Part shown: positions 41,814 through 50,235 of the stretch, in pieces
Numbering within the stretch: position 1 is the stretch's first letter
Layout of the letters: every line of letters starts with the position of its first letter
Source of the DNA: DATJGS01 sp035494735
GTDB taxonomy: Bacteria; Eisenbacteria; RBG-16-71-46
Direction of reading: 5' to 3'
Assembly (NCBI GenBank): GCA_035494735.1
Contig: DATJGS010000037.1
Coordinates: 186,001-250,000, forward strand
Length of the DNA: 64,000 nucleotides
Made by a program: the position numbers and the translations under genes
The notes under the pieces: model-generated
What the model saw: the letters and a program-made list of their open reading frames with translations, nothing else
Databases searched by the model: none
What the model was told of the DNA's origin: nothing

Positions 41814-43560
41814 GGCCGTTGATCCCCGTGAGCGCGTCCTCGCACGCCTTGCGCACCGGCGCGCGCTTCGACTGGGCGCCGCGCTCGAGCACCATGCGCG
41901 ACAGCGGCGTCCCGAGGCGCGCCAGGCAGCGCGCGACGGCGGCGCGGTGCGAATCCTGCGAGCGCGCGAACCAGTTGCCCTTGTGCATCTCCGCCTCCAG
42001 CTCGGGCACGATCTCGTCGCCGCCGACGGAGGAGAGCGTCGAGTAGATCGCGTGCTTCTCTTCCTGCGGCCGCGCCTCGAACGCCTCGTCCATCATGTAC
42101 GTCATGAGCAGGCGCGCGGATTGCGCGTCGCGATTCGAGGACAGCTGGTGCAGCACCATGCAGAACATGCGCGTGTCCGCGCCCTCCAGCATGCGCACCA
42201 ACAGCGGCCGCGCGAGCTTGGAGTCGACCTTGGCGAGCGCGGCGACGACTTCCTGGCGGACGCGAACGTCGGGATGGCGCACGACGGTCTGCAGCATCCC
42301 GACGATGCCGTTGCCGCCGATCCAGCCGAGGATGTGCACGACGTTGCGCACCACGAACCAGCGCGGATCCGACAGCCAGGGCGCGAGGCGATCGGGCTGC
42401 GAGCGGCACAGGTCGGCGATGGCCTCGGCGGCCGCGAGGCGCACGTGGCGATTCTGGCTCTCGGCCAGCACCAGGTTCAGCCAGTCGGCCGCGGGCTCGC
42501 CCAGCTCGCGCGCGAACGCGATGAACTCCTGCACAGAGGCGCCGTCGCGCGCATCCACGCGCTCGACGGTCTGGGCGACGGAGATCGGCTGCAGCTGCTC
42601 CTGCGCGAACGTTTCCGCCGACCAGTCGGTCGCGCCGCACGAGCGCAGCAGGGCGAGCGCCTCGCGCGCCTCGAGCCACGCGCCGGCCGCGACGGACAGC
42701 TTGAGCACGCGCGGCAGAAAGCGCCCCATCTCCGCGCGGTCCTCGGCGTACACGCCGGCCGCGAGGAACGCGTGAGCCACGGCGAGCATCGAGGTCACGG
42801 TCGGCACCGCGTGCTCGGCGTAGTAGTCGCGCAGGAAGCGCTCGCGCTCCGTCTGCGACAGTGCGTCGAGTTCCTCGAAGCCCGCTTCGATTTCTTCCGT
42901 CAGGTCCGACGTGCTCCAGTCGTCCGAGCGCGTCGCGCGATCCGCGTTGGATCCGGCCGCGGGTTCCTCCCCGGACGCGATCTGCGAGGCTTCGTCGGAA
43001 TCGTCGATGCCGTTCGTGGGCCAGGGCAGCATGGGACCGGATTCCGCGGCTTGCGCCGCGCCCCCGCCCACGTCGCCTTCGCCCGGGACGTAGTCGATGA
43101 GCACGTGGTTCAGCTGGGCTTCCCACAGCAGCGTCACGAGGTCGTCGTCGCCCGGGTTCTGTCCGGTGACCTGGAGGACCGCGTCGAGGAGCGCGTCGAT
43201 TTCGCGCGGCTCGACGCCCGGCTGCAGCGTGAGCGAGCGGACGCCGTCGCGGTAGAACGGCAGCGCGAGATTGTCGTCGCGCGAGCGCGCCGGATAGAGC
43301 GACATCTCGTCGAACAACACGTCGTCGGAGCGGAACTCGAACGTGAGCGCGCCGTACTCGGCGAGCACCTTGCGCGCGCTGAGCGCGAGGTCGTCGCGGA
43401 ATTTGACGACCGTCGGGTTCTTGGCGTCGTACAGACGGCTGGTCTTCAGCGTGCGGGCGAACTGCCCCAACCACGCGCCGGCGGCCTTGAGGGTCGCCCC
43501 GTCGTCGACATTGCCTTGGGGATGCGCTCCGTCCTGAGCGGAACGCGCGCTCACATTCAT
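41806..43560 (-). CDS. HEAT-repeat protein with an N-terminal domain shared with the HD-GYP partner
   Basis: 584 residues, soluble. Residues about 30-130 align with the start of the HD-GYP protein (LKTSRLYDAKN against LLRTARTYDATN; FRDGV-type RDGVRSLTLQPGVEPREIDALLDAV against RRSLGGVRVLQGVGVAELERFF). An acidic linker region (about 150-225) is followed by a C-terminal solenoid of HEAT-like repeats (RLAAAEAIADLCRS, WFVVRNVVHILGWIGG, VRQEVVAALAKVDSKLARPLLVRML, SHRAAVARCLARLG). HEAT solenoids bind partner proteins. ATG at 43560 is used. Probably a scaffold or sensor for the HD-GYP enzyme. Confidence 0.75.
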   Translation of the reverse strand: MNVSARSAQDGAHPQGNVDDGATLKAAGAWLGQFARTLKTSRLYDAKNPTVVKFRDDLALSARKVLAEYGALTFEFRSDDVLFDEMSLYPARSRDDNLALPFYRDGVRSLTLQPGVEPREIDALLDAVLQVTGQNPGDDDLVTLLWEAQLNHVLIDYVPGEGDVGGGAAQAAESGPMLPWPTNGIDDSDEASQIASGEEPAAGSNADRATRSDDWSTSDLTEEIEAGFEELDALSQTERERFLRDYYAEHAVPTVTSMLAVAHAFLAAGVYAEDRAEMGRFLPRVLKLSVAAGAWLEAREALALLRSCGATDWSAETFAQEQLQPISVAQTVERVDARDGASVQEFIAFARELGEPAADWLNLVLAESQNRHVRLAAAEAIADLCRSQPDRLAPWLSDPRWFVVRNVVHILGWIGGNGIVGMLQTVVRHPDVRVRQEVVAALAKVDSKLARPLLVRMLEGADTRMFCMVLHQLSSNRDAQSARLLMTYMMDEAFEARPQEEKHAIYSTLSSVGGDEIVPELEAEMHKGNWFARSQDSHRAAVARCLARLGTPLSRMVLERGAQSKRAPVRKACEDALTGINGRE

Positions 43561-43961
43561 CAATCGGTCCGATCCGTGGTGGTCACTTCGACGTGGGGCA
43601 GTGGATCACGCACGTTATCGGCTTTGCTCGATGCTGCCTTGAGATGGATTTCACGGTCCGACACGCTGGCGGGCAACGGGTTAGGGCTTCAAGTCCGCAC
43701 TCGCCCGAACACGGCCCCCCCGGCCGAGCGCACCGCGGACTCGCGCCGGCCCGCGCGAGGCGAAATCGCGAGCCGACGATCGAGCAGGCGCGGCGGCCGG
43801 CGCCGCGGCCGTCCGACCCACGTGCCGAACCGCGTTTGTCGCGCCTTGTCCCGCGTTCGGACGGCGTCCGCCGACATCTCTTGACCGCGGCGCGGGCGCT
43901 CCCGACACTCCGCCGGCTCGCGAAGCGATCCACGTTCCGACACTGGAAGGAGCCCCGCACC
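43561..43961. other. 401-bp divergent spacer between HEAT and Tricorn genes
   Basis: No gene is supported. A GATAAC hexamer on the minus strand (43619-43614) could be a -10 for the HEAT/HD-GYP operon, without a good -35. The Tricorn frame is open through most of this stretch, but only the ATG at 43962 has a ribosome site (GAAGGAG at 43946) and a following signal peptide. Confidence 0.4.
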
Positions 43962-46900
43962 ATGTTCCCTCGCCGACCTGGAATCGTCGCCGTCGCGCTC
44001 GTCGCGTCGTTGGCGCGATTCGTCTCCCCCGCCGCCGCGCTCGAGGAATGCCGCCTCCTGCGTCAACCCGACATCCAGGGCGACCGGATCGTATTCGTCT
44101 ATGGAGGCGACCTGTGGACGGTCTCGCGCGCGGGCGGCGTCGCGGCGCGCGTCACGTCGCACGACGGCGTCGAGACGTTCCCCAAGTTCTCGCCCGACGG
44201 CAAGACCATCGCGTTCACCGCCGAGTACGACGGCAACGTCGACGCGTACACGGTGCCGACCGACGGTGGCGAGCCCAGGCGCCTCACGTGGCATCCCGGC
44301 GTCGACGCGGTGATGGAATGGTATCCGGATGGCAAAGCGATCCTGGCGCGCACCGCCCGCGCGTCGGCGACGCGCGTCGACCGCTTCGAGCGGATCCCGG
44401 TGAACGGCGGCTTCGAGACCGTGCTGCCGCTGCAGCAGTCCGGCTACGCATCGTTCTCGGACGACGGTTCGAAGCTCGCGTTCGTGTCGCCGACGTACGA
44501 CCGGCGCACGTGGAAGCGCTACAAGGGCGGGAACGCTCCGGACATCTGGATCTACGACTTCGCGCACAACACGTCGGAGAAGATCACGGACTGGGAGGGC
44601 GCGGACGAGTGGCCGATGTGGCACGGCGGCACGATCTACTACTGCACGGACCAGGGCGGGCGTACCGCGAACGTGTGGGCCTACGACGTCGCGCAGAAGA
44701 CGCGGCGCCAGGTGACGCACTTCACGGACTACGACGTGCGCTGGCCGAGCATCGGCCGCGACGCGCTCGTGTTCGAGAACGGCGGCTATCTGTACGTGAT
44801 GGACTTGTCCACGGAGCAGGCCCACAAGATCCAGGTGCTCGTGCCCGACGACAAGCCGGCGACCCGGGCCGAGTACCGCGACGTGTCGAAGTGGATCGAG
44901 AACGCCGACCTGTCGCCGTCCGCGAAGCGCGTCGTCATCGAAGCGCGCGGCGAGCTGTTCACCGCGCCGGCCGAGCACGGCGACGTGCGCAATCTGACGA
45001 ACACGCCCGGCGCGCGCGAGCGCAACCCGGTGTGGTCGCCGGACGGCAAGTGGATCGCGTTCCTGTCGGACGCGAGCGGCGAGTACGAGCTGCACGTGAT
45101 CGGCAGCGACGGCAAGAGCCCGGACCGCCAGGTCACGAAGGGCGGGCACACGTTCCGCTACGCGCCGATGTGGTCGCCGGACTCGAAGAAGCTGCTGTTC
45201 TCCGACAAGACGAGCACGCTGTGGTGGTGCGACGTCGCGAGCGGCGCCCTGACGAAGGTCGACAAGGCGAGCGATGGCGAGATCATGGACTACGCGTGGT
45301 CCGGCGACTCGCGCTGGATCACGTACGCGCGCTTCGAAGCGAACAACTTCCGCCGCGTCATGCTGTACGCGCTGGACGGCGGCAAGCTCACGGCCGTGTC
45401 GAGCGGCATGACGGACGACTTCGCTCCCGCGTTCGATCCGGACGGGCGCTGGCTGTACTTCGTGTCGCAGCGCGCCATCGACATTCCGGCGTTCCAGTTC
45501 GAATACAACTTCCCGTACGCGGAGACGAACAAGATCTACGCGGTCGCGCTGCGCGACTCGATCGGCTCGCCGGTCCCGCCGCAGAGCGACGAGGAAGGCG
45601 CCGGCGAGAAGGCCGCGGACAAGGGCGGCGACAAGGACAAGAAGGGCAAGGACGAGGACAAGAAGGCGACGCCGGCTTTGCACATCGATCTCGCCGGGAT
45701 CGGCGGGCGCGTCACGGAGATGCCCATTCGCGCGGGCCGCTACACGGCGCTGCATCCTCTCTCGGACAAGATCCTGTTCCTCGCGCTCGATGCGCCGGAC
45801 CCCGACGCGAACGGTCCCGGCAAGGCCGCGATCCACGTGTTCGACTTCGCCGAGCGCAAGGACCAGACGATCCTGTCCGGCGTCCAGGCGACGTACGCCG
45901 TTTCCAAGGACGGCGCGAAGGTGCTGTACCGCACCGACGACGCGATGGGCCTCGTCGACGCGAAGCCAAACCAGAAGATGGACGACGGCAAGATCGACAC
46001 GACGCCGCTCACCGCGCTCGTCGATCCGCGTCAGGAGTGGATGCAGATGTTCAACGAGGCGTGGCGGCTGGAGCGCGACTACTACTACGACCCGGCCATG
46101 GGCGGGCTCGATTGGAACGCGATCGGCGAGCGTTACCGCCAGCTCGTGCCGTACGTCGCGCATCGCAGCGACCTGAACTACATCCTGGGCGAGTTGATCG
46201 GCGAACTGAGCACGTCACACACGTACGTCGGAGGCGGTGACGCGCCGGAGGTCAAGCATGTCGACATCGGTCTGCTCGGCGCGGACTGGTCGCTCGACGC
46301 GGCGAGCGGACGCTATCGCATCGATCACGTGTATCGCGCGCGAGACTGGAACTCGAAGGTCGCCGCGCCGCTCGGCGAGCCCGGTGTGAACGTGCACGAC
46401 GGCGACTTCCTGCTCGCGGTCAACGGCCGGCCGGTGCGCGCGCCCGAGAACGTGTTCGCCGCGTTCACCGGCACGACCGGCAAGATCACGACGATCACGG
46501 TCAGCGCGTCGGCGGGCGACACGAAAGGCCGCACGTACACGGTGAAGCCGATCGCGAACGAGCAGACGCTGCGCTACACGGCATGGGTCGATGGCATGCG
46601 CGAGCAGGTCGCGAAGGCGACCGGCGGGCGCGTCGCATACGTCCACGTGCCGAACACCGCGACGCTCGGCATCCAGGAATTCACGAAGCAGTACTACCCG
46701 CAGATCGACAAGCAGGCGCTCATCGTCGACGACCGCTTCAACGGCGGCGGCTTCATTCCCGACTTCTTCGTCGAACGACTGCGCCGCACGACGTGGTCGT
46801 ACTGGGCGACGCGCGACGGCAACGACACGCGCACGCCGGCGACGGCGATCGACGGGCCGAAGTGCATCCTCGCGAACCACTACGCCGGCTCGGGCGGCGA

Positions 46901-47243
46901 CTGCTTCCCGTACTTCTTCCGCGAGGCGGGCGTCGGGCCGGTGATCGGCACGCGTACGTGGGGCGGCCTCGTCGGCATCAGCCACAGCCTGCCGCTGGTC
47001 GACGGCGGCTCGGTGACGATGCCCGACTTCGGCTTCTGGGATCCGCGCACCGGCAAGTGGGAAGTCGAGAACCACGGCGTGGACCCGGACATCGAGATCG
47101 AGAACACACCGGACTCGATGGTCTCGGGGCACGACCTGCAGCTCGAGCGCGCGATCCAGTGGACGCTCGACGAACTGAAGGCGCATCCGCCGGCGAAGCC
47201 GCCGCGGCCGGCGTTCAAAGTGCAGCCCGGGCTGAGCAAATAG
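43962..47243 (+). CDS. Exported Tricorn-type protease (S41 family)
   Basis: 1093 residues, close to the 1071 of archaeal Tricorn. A signal peptide (IVAVALVASLARFVSPAAA) leads. Two beta-propellers follow (repeats such as FPKFSPDGKTIAFTAEYDGN, NPVWSPDGKWIAFLSDASGE, APMWSPDSKKLLFSD), split by a Lys/Asp/Glu-rich insert near 545-570. Then come a core helical domain, a PDZ domain (VHDGDFLLAVNGRPVRAPE) and the S41 catalytic domain with His753 (STSHTYVG), nucleophile Ser977 (AGSGGDCFPYFF) and Glu near 1036 (VENHGVDPD). These positions match Tricorn His746, Ser965 and Glu1023. It would degrade peptides, here outside the cytoplasm. Confidence 0.9.
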   Translation: MFPRRPGIVAVALVASLARFVSPAAALEECRLLRQPDIQGDRIVFVYGGDLWTVSRAGGVAARVTSHDGVETFPKFSPDGKTIAFTAEYDGNVDAYTVPTDGGEPRRLTWHPGVDAVMEWYPDGKAILARTARASATRVDRFERIPVNGGFETVLPLQQSGYASFSDDGSKLAFVSPTYDRRTWKRYKGGNAPDIWIYDFAHNTSEKITDWEGADEWPMWHGGTIYYCTDQGGRTANVWAYDVAQKTRRQVTHFTDYDVRWPSIGRDALVFENGGYLYVMDLSTEQAHKIQVLVPDDKPATRAEYRDVSKWIENADLSPSAKRVVIEARGELFTAPAEHGDVRNLTNTPGARERNPVWSPDGKWIAFLSDASGEYELHVIGSDGKSPDRQVTKGGHTFRYAPMWSPDSKKLLFSDKTSTLWWCDVASGALTKVDKASDGEIMDYAWSGDSRWITYARFEANNFRRVMLYALDGGKLTAVSSGMTDDFAPAFDPDGRWLYFVSQRAIDIPAFQFEYNFPYAETNKIYAVALRDSIGSPVPPQSDEEGAGEKAADKGGDKDKKGKDEDKKATPALHIDLAGIGGRVTEMPIRAGRYTALHPLSDKILFLALDAPDPDANGPGKAAIHVFDFAERKDQTILSGVQATYAVSKDGAKVLYRTDDAMGLVDAKPNQKMDDGKIDTTPLTALVDPRQEWMQMFNEAWRLERDYYYDPAMGGLDWNAIGERYRQLVPYVAHRSDLNYILGELIGELSTSHTYVGGGDAPEVKHVDIGLLGADWSLDAASGRYRIDHVYRARDWNSKVAAPLGEPGVNVHDGDFLLAVNGRPVRAPENVFAAFTGTTGKITTITVSASAGDTKGRTYTVKPIANEQTLRYTAWVDGMREQVAKATGGRVAYVHVPNTATLGIQEFTKQYYPQIDKQALIVDDRFNGGGFIPDFFVERLRRTTWSYWATRDGNDTRTPATAIDGPKCILANHYAGSGGDCFPYFFREAGVGPVIGTRTWGGLVGISHSLPLVDGGSVTMPDFGFWDPRTGKWEVENHGVDPDIEIENTPDSMVSGHDLQLERAIQWTLDELKAHPPAKPPRPAFKVQPGLSK

Positions 47244-47333
47244 CGGCGAGGGAGAAGCAGACGAAGGCCTGTGGCGACCGGTGGCCGTTTCCGTCCGGTC
47301 GTCACGGGCCTTCGTCTGTTTCTCCCTCGCCGC
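47243..47333. repeat. 39-bp near-perfect inverted repeat (long hairpin) after the Tricorn gene
   Basis: Bases 47243-47281 pair with 47295-47333 over 39 consecutive positions; only three are G-T wobbles (57/19, 70/06 and 74/02 by last digits). The loop is 13 bases. The left arm begins at the last base of the Tricorn stop codon. It may act as a terminator, but it is far longer than normal and lacks a T-run. Confidence 0.75.
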
Positions 47334-47350
47334 CACAACCTCACACAGGA

Positions 47351-47378
47351 TTGACTTGAACCTGTTCCGCGGTAGAGG
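47351..47378 (+). promoter_or_regulatory. MerR-type promoter/operator dyad
   Basis: TTGACT (47351-47356) is followed by an 18-bp dyad, CCTGTTCCGCGGTAGAGG (47361-47378), symmetric at 14 of 18 positions around CCGCGG. A dyad just downstream of a -35 box, in a stretched spacer, is the normal arrangement for MerR activators. No clear -10 hexamer is seen. Confidence 0.45.
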
Positions 47379-47402
47379 ACGCATCGTACGGGGGTGGTCG
47401 AG

Positions 47403-47831
47403 ATGAGACGGGGGTCCTTGAGCATCGGTGAGCTGGCCCGCGCCGCCGGCGTGAGCGTGCAGGCCGTGCGCTTCTACGAGCGCCGGAACCTGCTGCCGCG
47501 CGCCGCGCGGACGGACAGCGGGCATCGCCGCTATCCCAAGGACGCCCTCGAGCGATTGCACGCGATCGCGCGCGCGAAGGACATCGGCTTCACGCTCGCG
47601 GAGATCGCGGACATCCTCGAGGCCCGTCAGCGGCCGAACGCGGCGTGTCTGGACGTGTGCCGCGCGGTGCGCGTGAAGCTCGACCACGTGGAGCGTCAAC
47701 TCGTCGCCCTCGAAACGACACGGGCACGGCTCGAGCGCCTGCGCGACGCGTGTACGCGCGTTCGGCCGGTCGCGGACAGCCCGTTGATCGTGGAGATCGA
47801 GGGCCGGCCCCGGCCGCGGAGGAAAACGTGA
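47403..47831 (+). CDS. MerR-family metal-responsive regulator
   Basis: 142 residues. The MerR winged helix reads SIGELARAAGVSVQAVRFYERRNLL and GHRRYPKDALERLHAIARAKDIGF, and the dimer helix follows from about 85. Cys82 and Cys117 fall at the exact positions of two of the three mercury ligands of Tn501 MerR. A Cys126 equivalent is missing and Cys86 is extra (ACLDVC), so a thiophilic metal ion is the likely effector, but which one is open. ATG at 47403 is preferred (GGGG eight bases upstream); a GTG at 47394 is possible. Its stop overlaps the next start by one base (TGATG). Confidence 0.8.
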   Translation: MRRGSLSIGELARAAGVSVQAVRFYERRNLLPRAARTDSGHRRYPKDALERLHAIARAKDIGFTLAEIADILEARQRPNAACLDVCRAVRVKLDHVERQLVALETTRARLERLRDACTRVRPVADSPLIVEIEGRPRPRRKT

Positions 47832-48268
47832 TGCGCACGTGGATGAATCTCGTGGTGTGGTTTGCGGCGTTGGGCGGGGGCGCGACGGGCGCGCTCGCCG
47901 CGCCGGCGCTCGAAACCTCGAAGCCGGAGGCGGCGATGTGCGCACGCGCGGGCGGCACGCCGGTCGGATGCGACCTCGGAGTGTTCACGGCGAAGGATCG
48001 CGACCGGCACGCGGCGCTGCTCCGGCACATCGGCGATCGTGTGATCGAACGCGACGAACTGGCGGACGGCTACGCGTTCCGCCTCGCGTCCGACGCGGGC
48101 ACGCTGCGCGACCTCGGCGAGTGGATGGCGCTCGAGCACGCGTGCTGCCCGTTCCTCAAGTTCACGGTCGAAGTCGAGCCGAGCCAGGGGCCGCTGTGGC
48201 TCAAGCTGACCGGCGATCCGGTCGTGAAGGCGTTCGTCGGCGATTCGTTCGGGACGTTCCGTCGCTGA
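47831..48268 (+). CDS. Exported Cys-containing protein of MerR operons (ACCPF motif)
   Basis: 145 residues. A signal peptide (WMNLVVWFAALGGGATGALA) is followed by a small domain with Cys37 and Cys47 (CARAGGTPVGC) and the motif LEHACCPFLKFTVEV with the Cys105-Cys106 pair, then GPLWLKLTGDPVVKAFV. Cytosolic proteins with the same CCPF motif recur in metal-resistance clusters next to MerR/ArsR-type regulators; function unknown. The four Cys could hold a soft metal. Here the protein is exported, which is unusual as far as can be recalled. It is coupled to the MerR gene by a TGATG overlap. Confidence 0.7.
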   Translation: MRTWMNLVVWFAALGGGATGALAAPALETSKPEAAMCARAGGTPVGCDLGVFTAKDRDRHAALLRHIGDRVIERDELADGYAFRLASDAGTLRDLGEWMALEHACCPFLKFTVEVEPSQGPLWLKLTGDPVVKAFVGDSFGTFRR

Positions 48269-48301
48269 GCGCGGCATCGCGTTCTCGCGGCCGCCTGCCG
48301 C

Positions 48302-48333
48302 ATGGGCCCCGGCGATTCACCGCCGGGGCCCAT
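48302..48333 (+). terminator. Hairpin terminator after the MerR operon
   Basis: ATGGGCCCCGGCG (48302-48314) and CGCCGGGGCCCAT (48321-48333) pair perfectly over 13 bp around a 6-base loop, 33 bp after the stop codon. Confidence 0.65.
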
Positions 48334-48363
48334 CGCGTATCCGACTCCGCCCGACGCGATCTT

Positions 48364-48392
48364 TTGACAGCGCCCTTCGCGTATGCGATGGG
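48364..48392 (+). promoter_or_regulatory. Candidate promoter of the ClC gene
   Basis: A consensus TTGACA (48364-48369) is followed 17 bp later by GATGGG (48387-48392), a poor -10. Position (65 bp before the ATG) and the perfect -35 support it; the -10 does not. Confidence 0.35.
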
Positions 48393-48456
48393 TGCGATCG
48401 ATCGTCGCCTGACGATCGAAGCGGGCCGCACCGCGTGTGAAAGGGAAACCGAACGC

Positions 48457-50235
48457 ATGAGTCAGGGGACCGCGGACCTCGAAGACCGTCTCGCCGACTT
48501 CACAAGAGATCGACGCATTTTGCTTCTCTCTGGATTCGCGGCCGTGATCGGCGCGATGAGCGCCGTCGTGGCCGCCGCGCTGGTCCGCCTAATCGCGCTG
48601 ATGGCGAACCTCGCGTACCTCCACGTGCCGTCGTTCACGGCACTGCCCATGCCCCCGCATCTGTCGCCGTGGAGCGTGCTCGTGCCCGTGACCGGCGGCC
48701 TCGTCATCGGGCTCATGGCGCGCTTCGGCTCCGACAAGATCCGCGGCCACGGCATCCCCGAAGCGCTGGAGGCGATCCTGATCGGGCGCAGCCGCATGTC
48801 GCCGAAGGTCGCGGTGCTGAAGCCCCTGTCGTCCGCGATCTCCATCGGCACGGGCGGACCGTTCGGAGCCGAGGGGCCGATCATCATGACGGGCGGCGCG
48901 TTCGGCTCCCTGTTCGCACAGCTGTTCCACCTCTCCTCGGCGGAGCGCAAGACGCTGCTCGTGGCCGGCGCGGCCGGCGGCATGGCCGCGATCTTCGCGA
49001 CGCCGATGGCCGCCGTGCTGCTCGCCGTCGAGCTGCTGCTGTTCGAGTGGAAACCGAGGTCGTTCATCCCGGTCGCGATCGCGTCCGCCGTCGCCGCGGC
49101 CCTGCGCGTGCCGCTGCTCGGCGCGGGACCCATTTTCCCGGTCGCGGCGCACGCGGCGCTTTCCGGCCGCGCCCTGGGCTTCGCGTTCGCGCTCGGCATC
49201 GGCGCGGGGCTCGCGTCCGGCGTGCTCACCCGGCTCGTCTACGGCTTCGAGGACCTGTTCGAACGCCTGCGACTCCACTGGATGTGGTGGCCGACGATCG
49301 GCGGACTCGCGGTGGGACTCGGCGGGCTCGTCGAGCCGCGCGCGCTCGGCGTCGGCTATCCGTCCATCCACGCGCTGTTGCGCGGCGACCTCGCGGCCGG
49401 CGCGGCCGCGAAGTTGCTCGCGGTGAAGGCGCTGATCTGGTCGTTCGCGCTCGGATCGGGGACGTCGGGCGGCGTGCTCGCGCCGCTGCTCATGATGGGC
49501 GGCGGGCTGGGAGCGCTGGCCGCGCCGTGGATTCCCGCGGGCGACGCCGCGCTGTGGGGCGCCGTCGGCATGTCCGCGATGATGGGCGGCACGATGCGCA
49601 CGCCGTTGACCGCGATTCTGTTCACGCTCGAGCTGACGCACGACCTGAACGCACTGCCGGCGCTGCTGCTCGGCTGCATCGCCGCGTACGGCGTCACCGT
49701 GCTGCTGCTCAGGCGTTCGATCCTGACCGAGAAGATCTCGCGCCGCGGCTTGCACCTGACGCGCGAGTACAGCGTCGACCCGCTGACGGTCACCCGCGTG
49801 CACGAAGCCATGGACCGCGACGTGCCCATCGTGCGCGCGGACGTCGGCGTGCGCGAGCTGCTGGCGCGCATCCGTGCGCGCGATCCCGAGGTCGCGCGGC
49901 GCCGCGCGCTCGTCGTCGTCGACGAAGCCGGCGTCATGGTCGGGCTCGTCACGCGCGGCGATCTGTTCCGGGCGATCGACGAGAACGCGGACACGCGCCG
50001 TACCGTGCTCGAGGCCGGGAGCCGGCATCCGATCGTCGCGCACCCCGACGAGACCGTGCACGACGCGCTGCGCCGCATGTTGCGCCACGACGTCGGGCGC
50101 CTCCCGGTCGTGACCCGCGACCGCCCGGCGCGGCTCGTGGGCTACCTGGGCCGCGCGGAAGTCATGGAGGCGCGCGCGCGGCAGCTCGACGAGGAGCACG
50201 TGCGCGAACCCGGGTGGTTGTCGCAGCTCACGTGA
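48457..50235 (+). CDS. ClC-family chloride channel/antiporter with C-terminal CBS pair
   Basis: 592 residues. The ClC core (about 20-430) shows GHGIPEAL at 97-104, GGPFGAEGP with the gating-type Glu139, a VAGAAGGMAAIFATPMAAVLLAVELLLFE stretch in pieces with the second Glu used for proton coupling in exchangers, and GTSGGVLAPLLMMGG near 355-370. Residues about 445-590 are two CBS domains (MDRDVPIVRADVGVRELLARI and SRHPIVAHPDETVHDALRRML), which bind nucleotides and regulate transport. Both Glu residues suggest a Cl/H exchanger. The start has only a weak ribosome site. Its end overlaps a convergent methyltransferase gene by eight bases. Confidence 0.85.
   Translation: MSQGTADLEDRLADFTRDRRILLLSGFAAVIGAMSAVVAAALVRLIALMANLAYLHVPSFTALPMPPHLSPWSVLVPVTGGLVIGLMARFGSDKIRGHGIPEALEAILIGRSRMSPKVAVLKPLSSAISIGTGGPFGAEGPIIMTGGAFGSLFAQLFHLSSAERKTLLVAGAAGGMAAIFATPMAAVLLAVELLLFEWKPRSFIPVAIASAVAAALRVPLLGAGPIFPVAAHAALSGRALGFAFALGIGAGLASGVLTRLVYGFEDLFERLRLHWMWWPTIGGLAVGLGGLVEPRALGVGYPSIHALLRGDLAAGAAAKLLAVKALIWSFALGSGTSGGVLAPLLMMGGGLGALAAPWIPAGDAALWGAVGMSAMMGGTMRTPLTAILFTLELTHDLNALPALLLGCIAAYGVTVLLLRRSILTEKISRRGLHLTREYSVDPLTVTRVHEAMDRDVPIVRADVGVRELLARIRARDPEVARRRALVVVDEAGVMVGLVTRGDLFRAIDENADTRRTVLEAGSRHPIVAHPDETVHDALRRMLRHDVGRLPVVTRDRPARLVGYLGRAEVMEARARQLDEEHVREPGWLSQLT

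Noticed and set aside
43689..46163. 824-codon minus-strand frame opposite the Tricorn gene
   Set aside because: Composition is dominated by Arg, Val, Ala and His with no motif; the plus-strand frame has a signal peptide, propeller repeats and catalytic residues.
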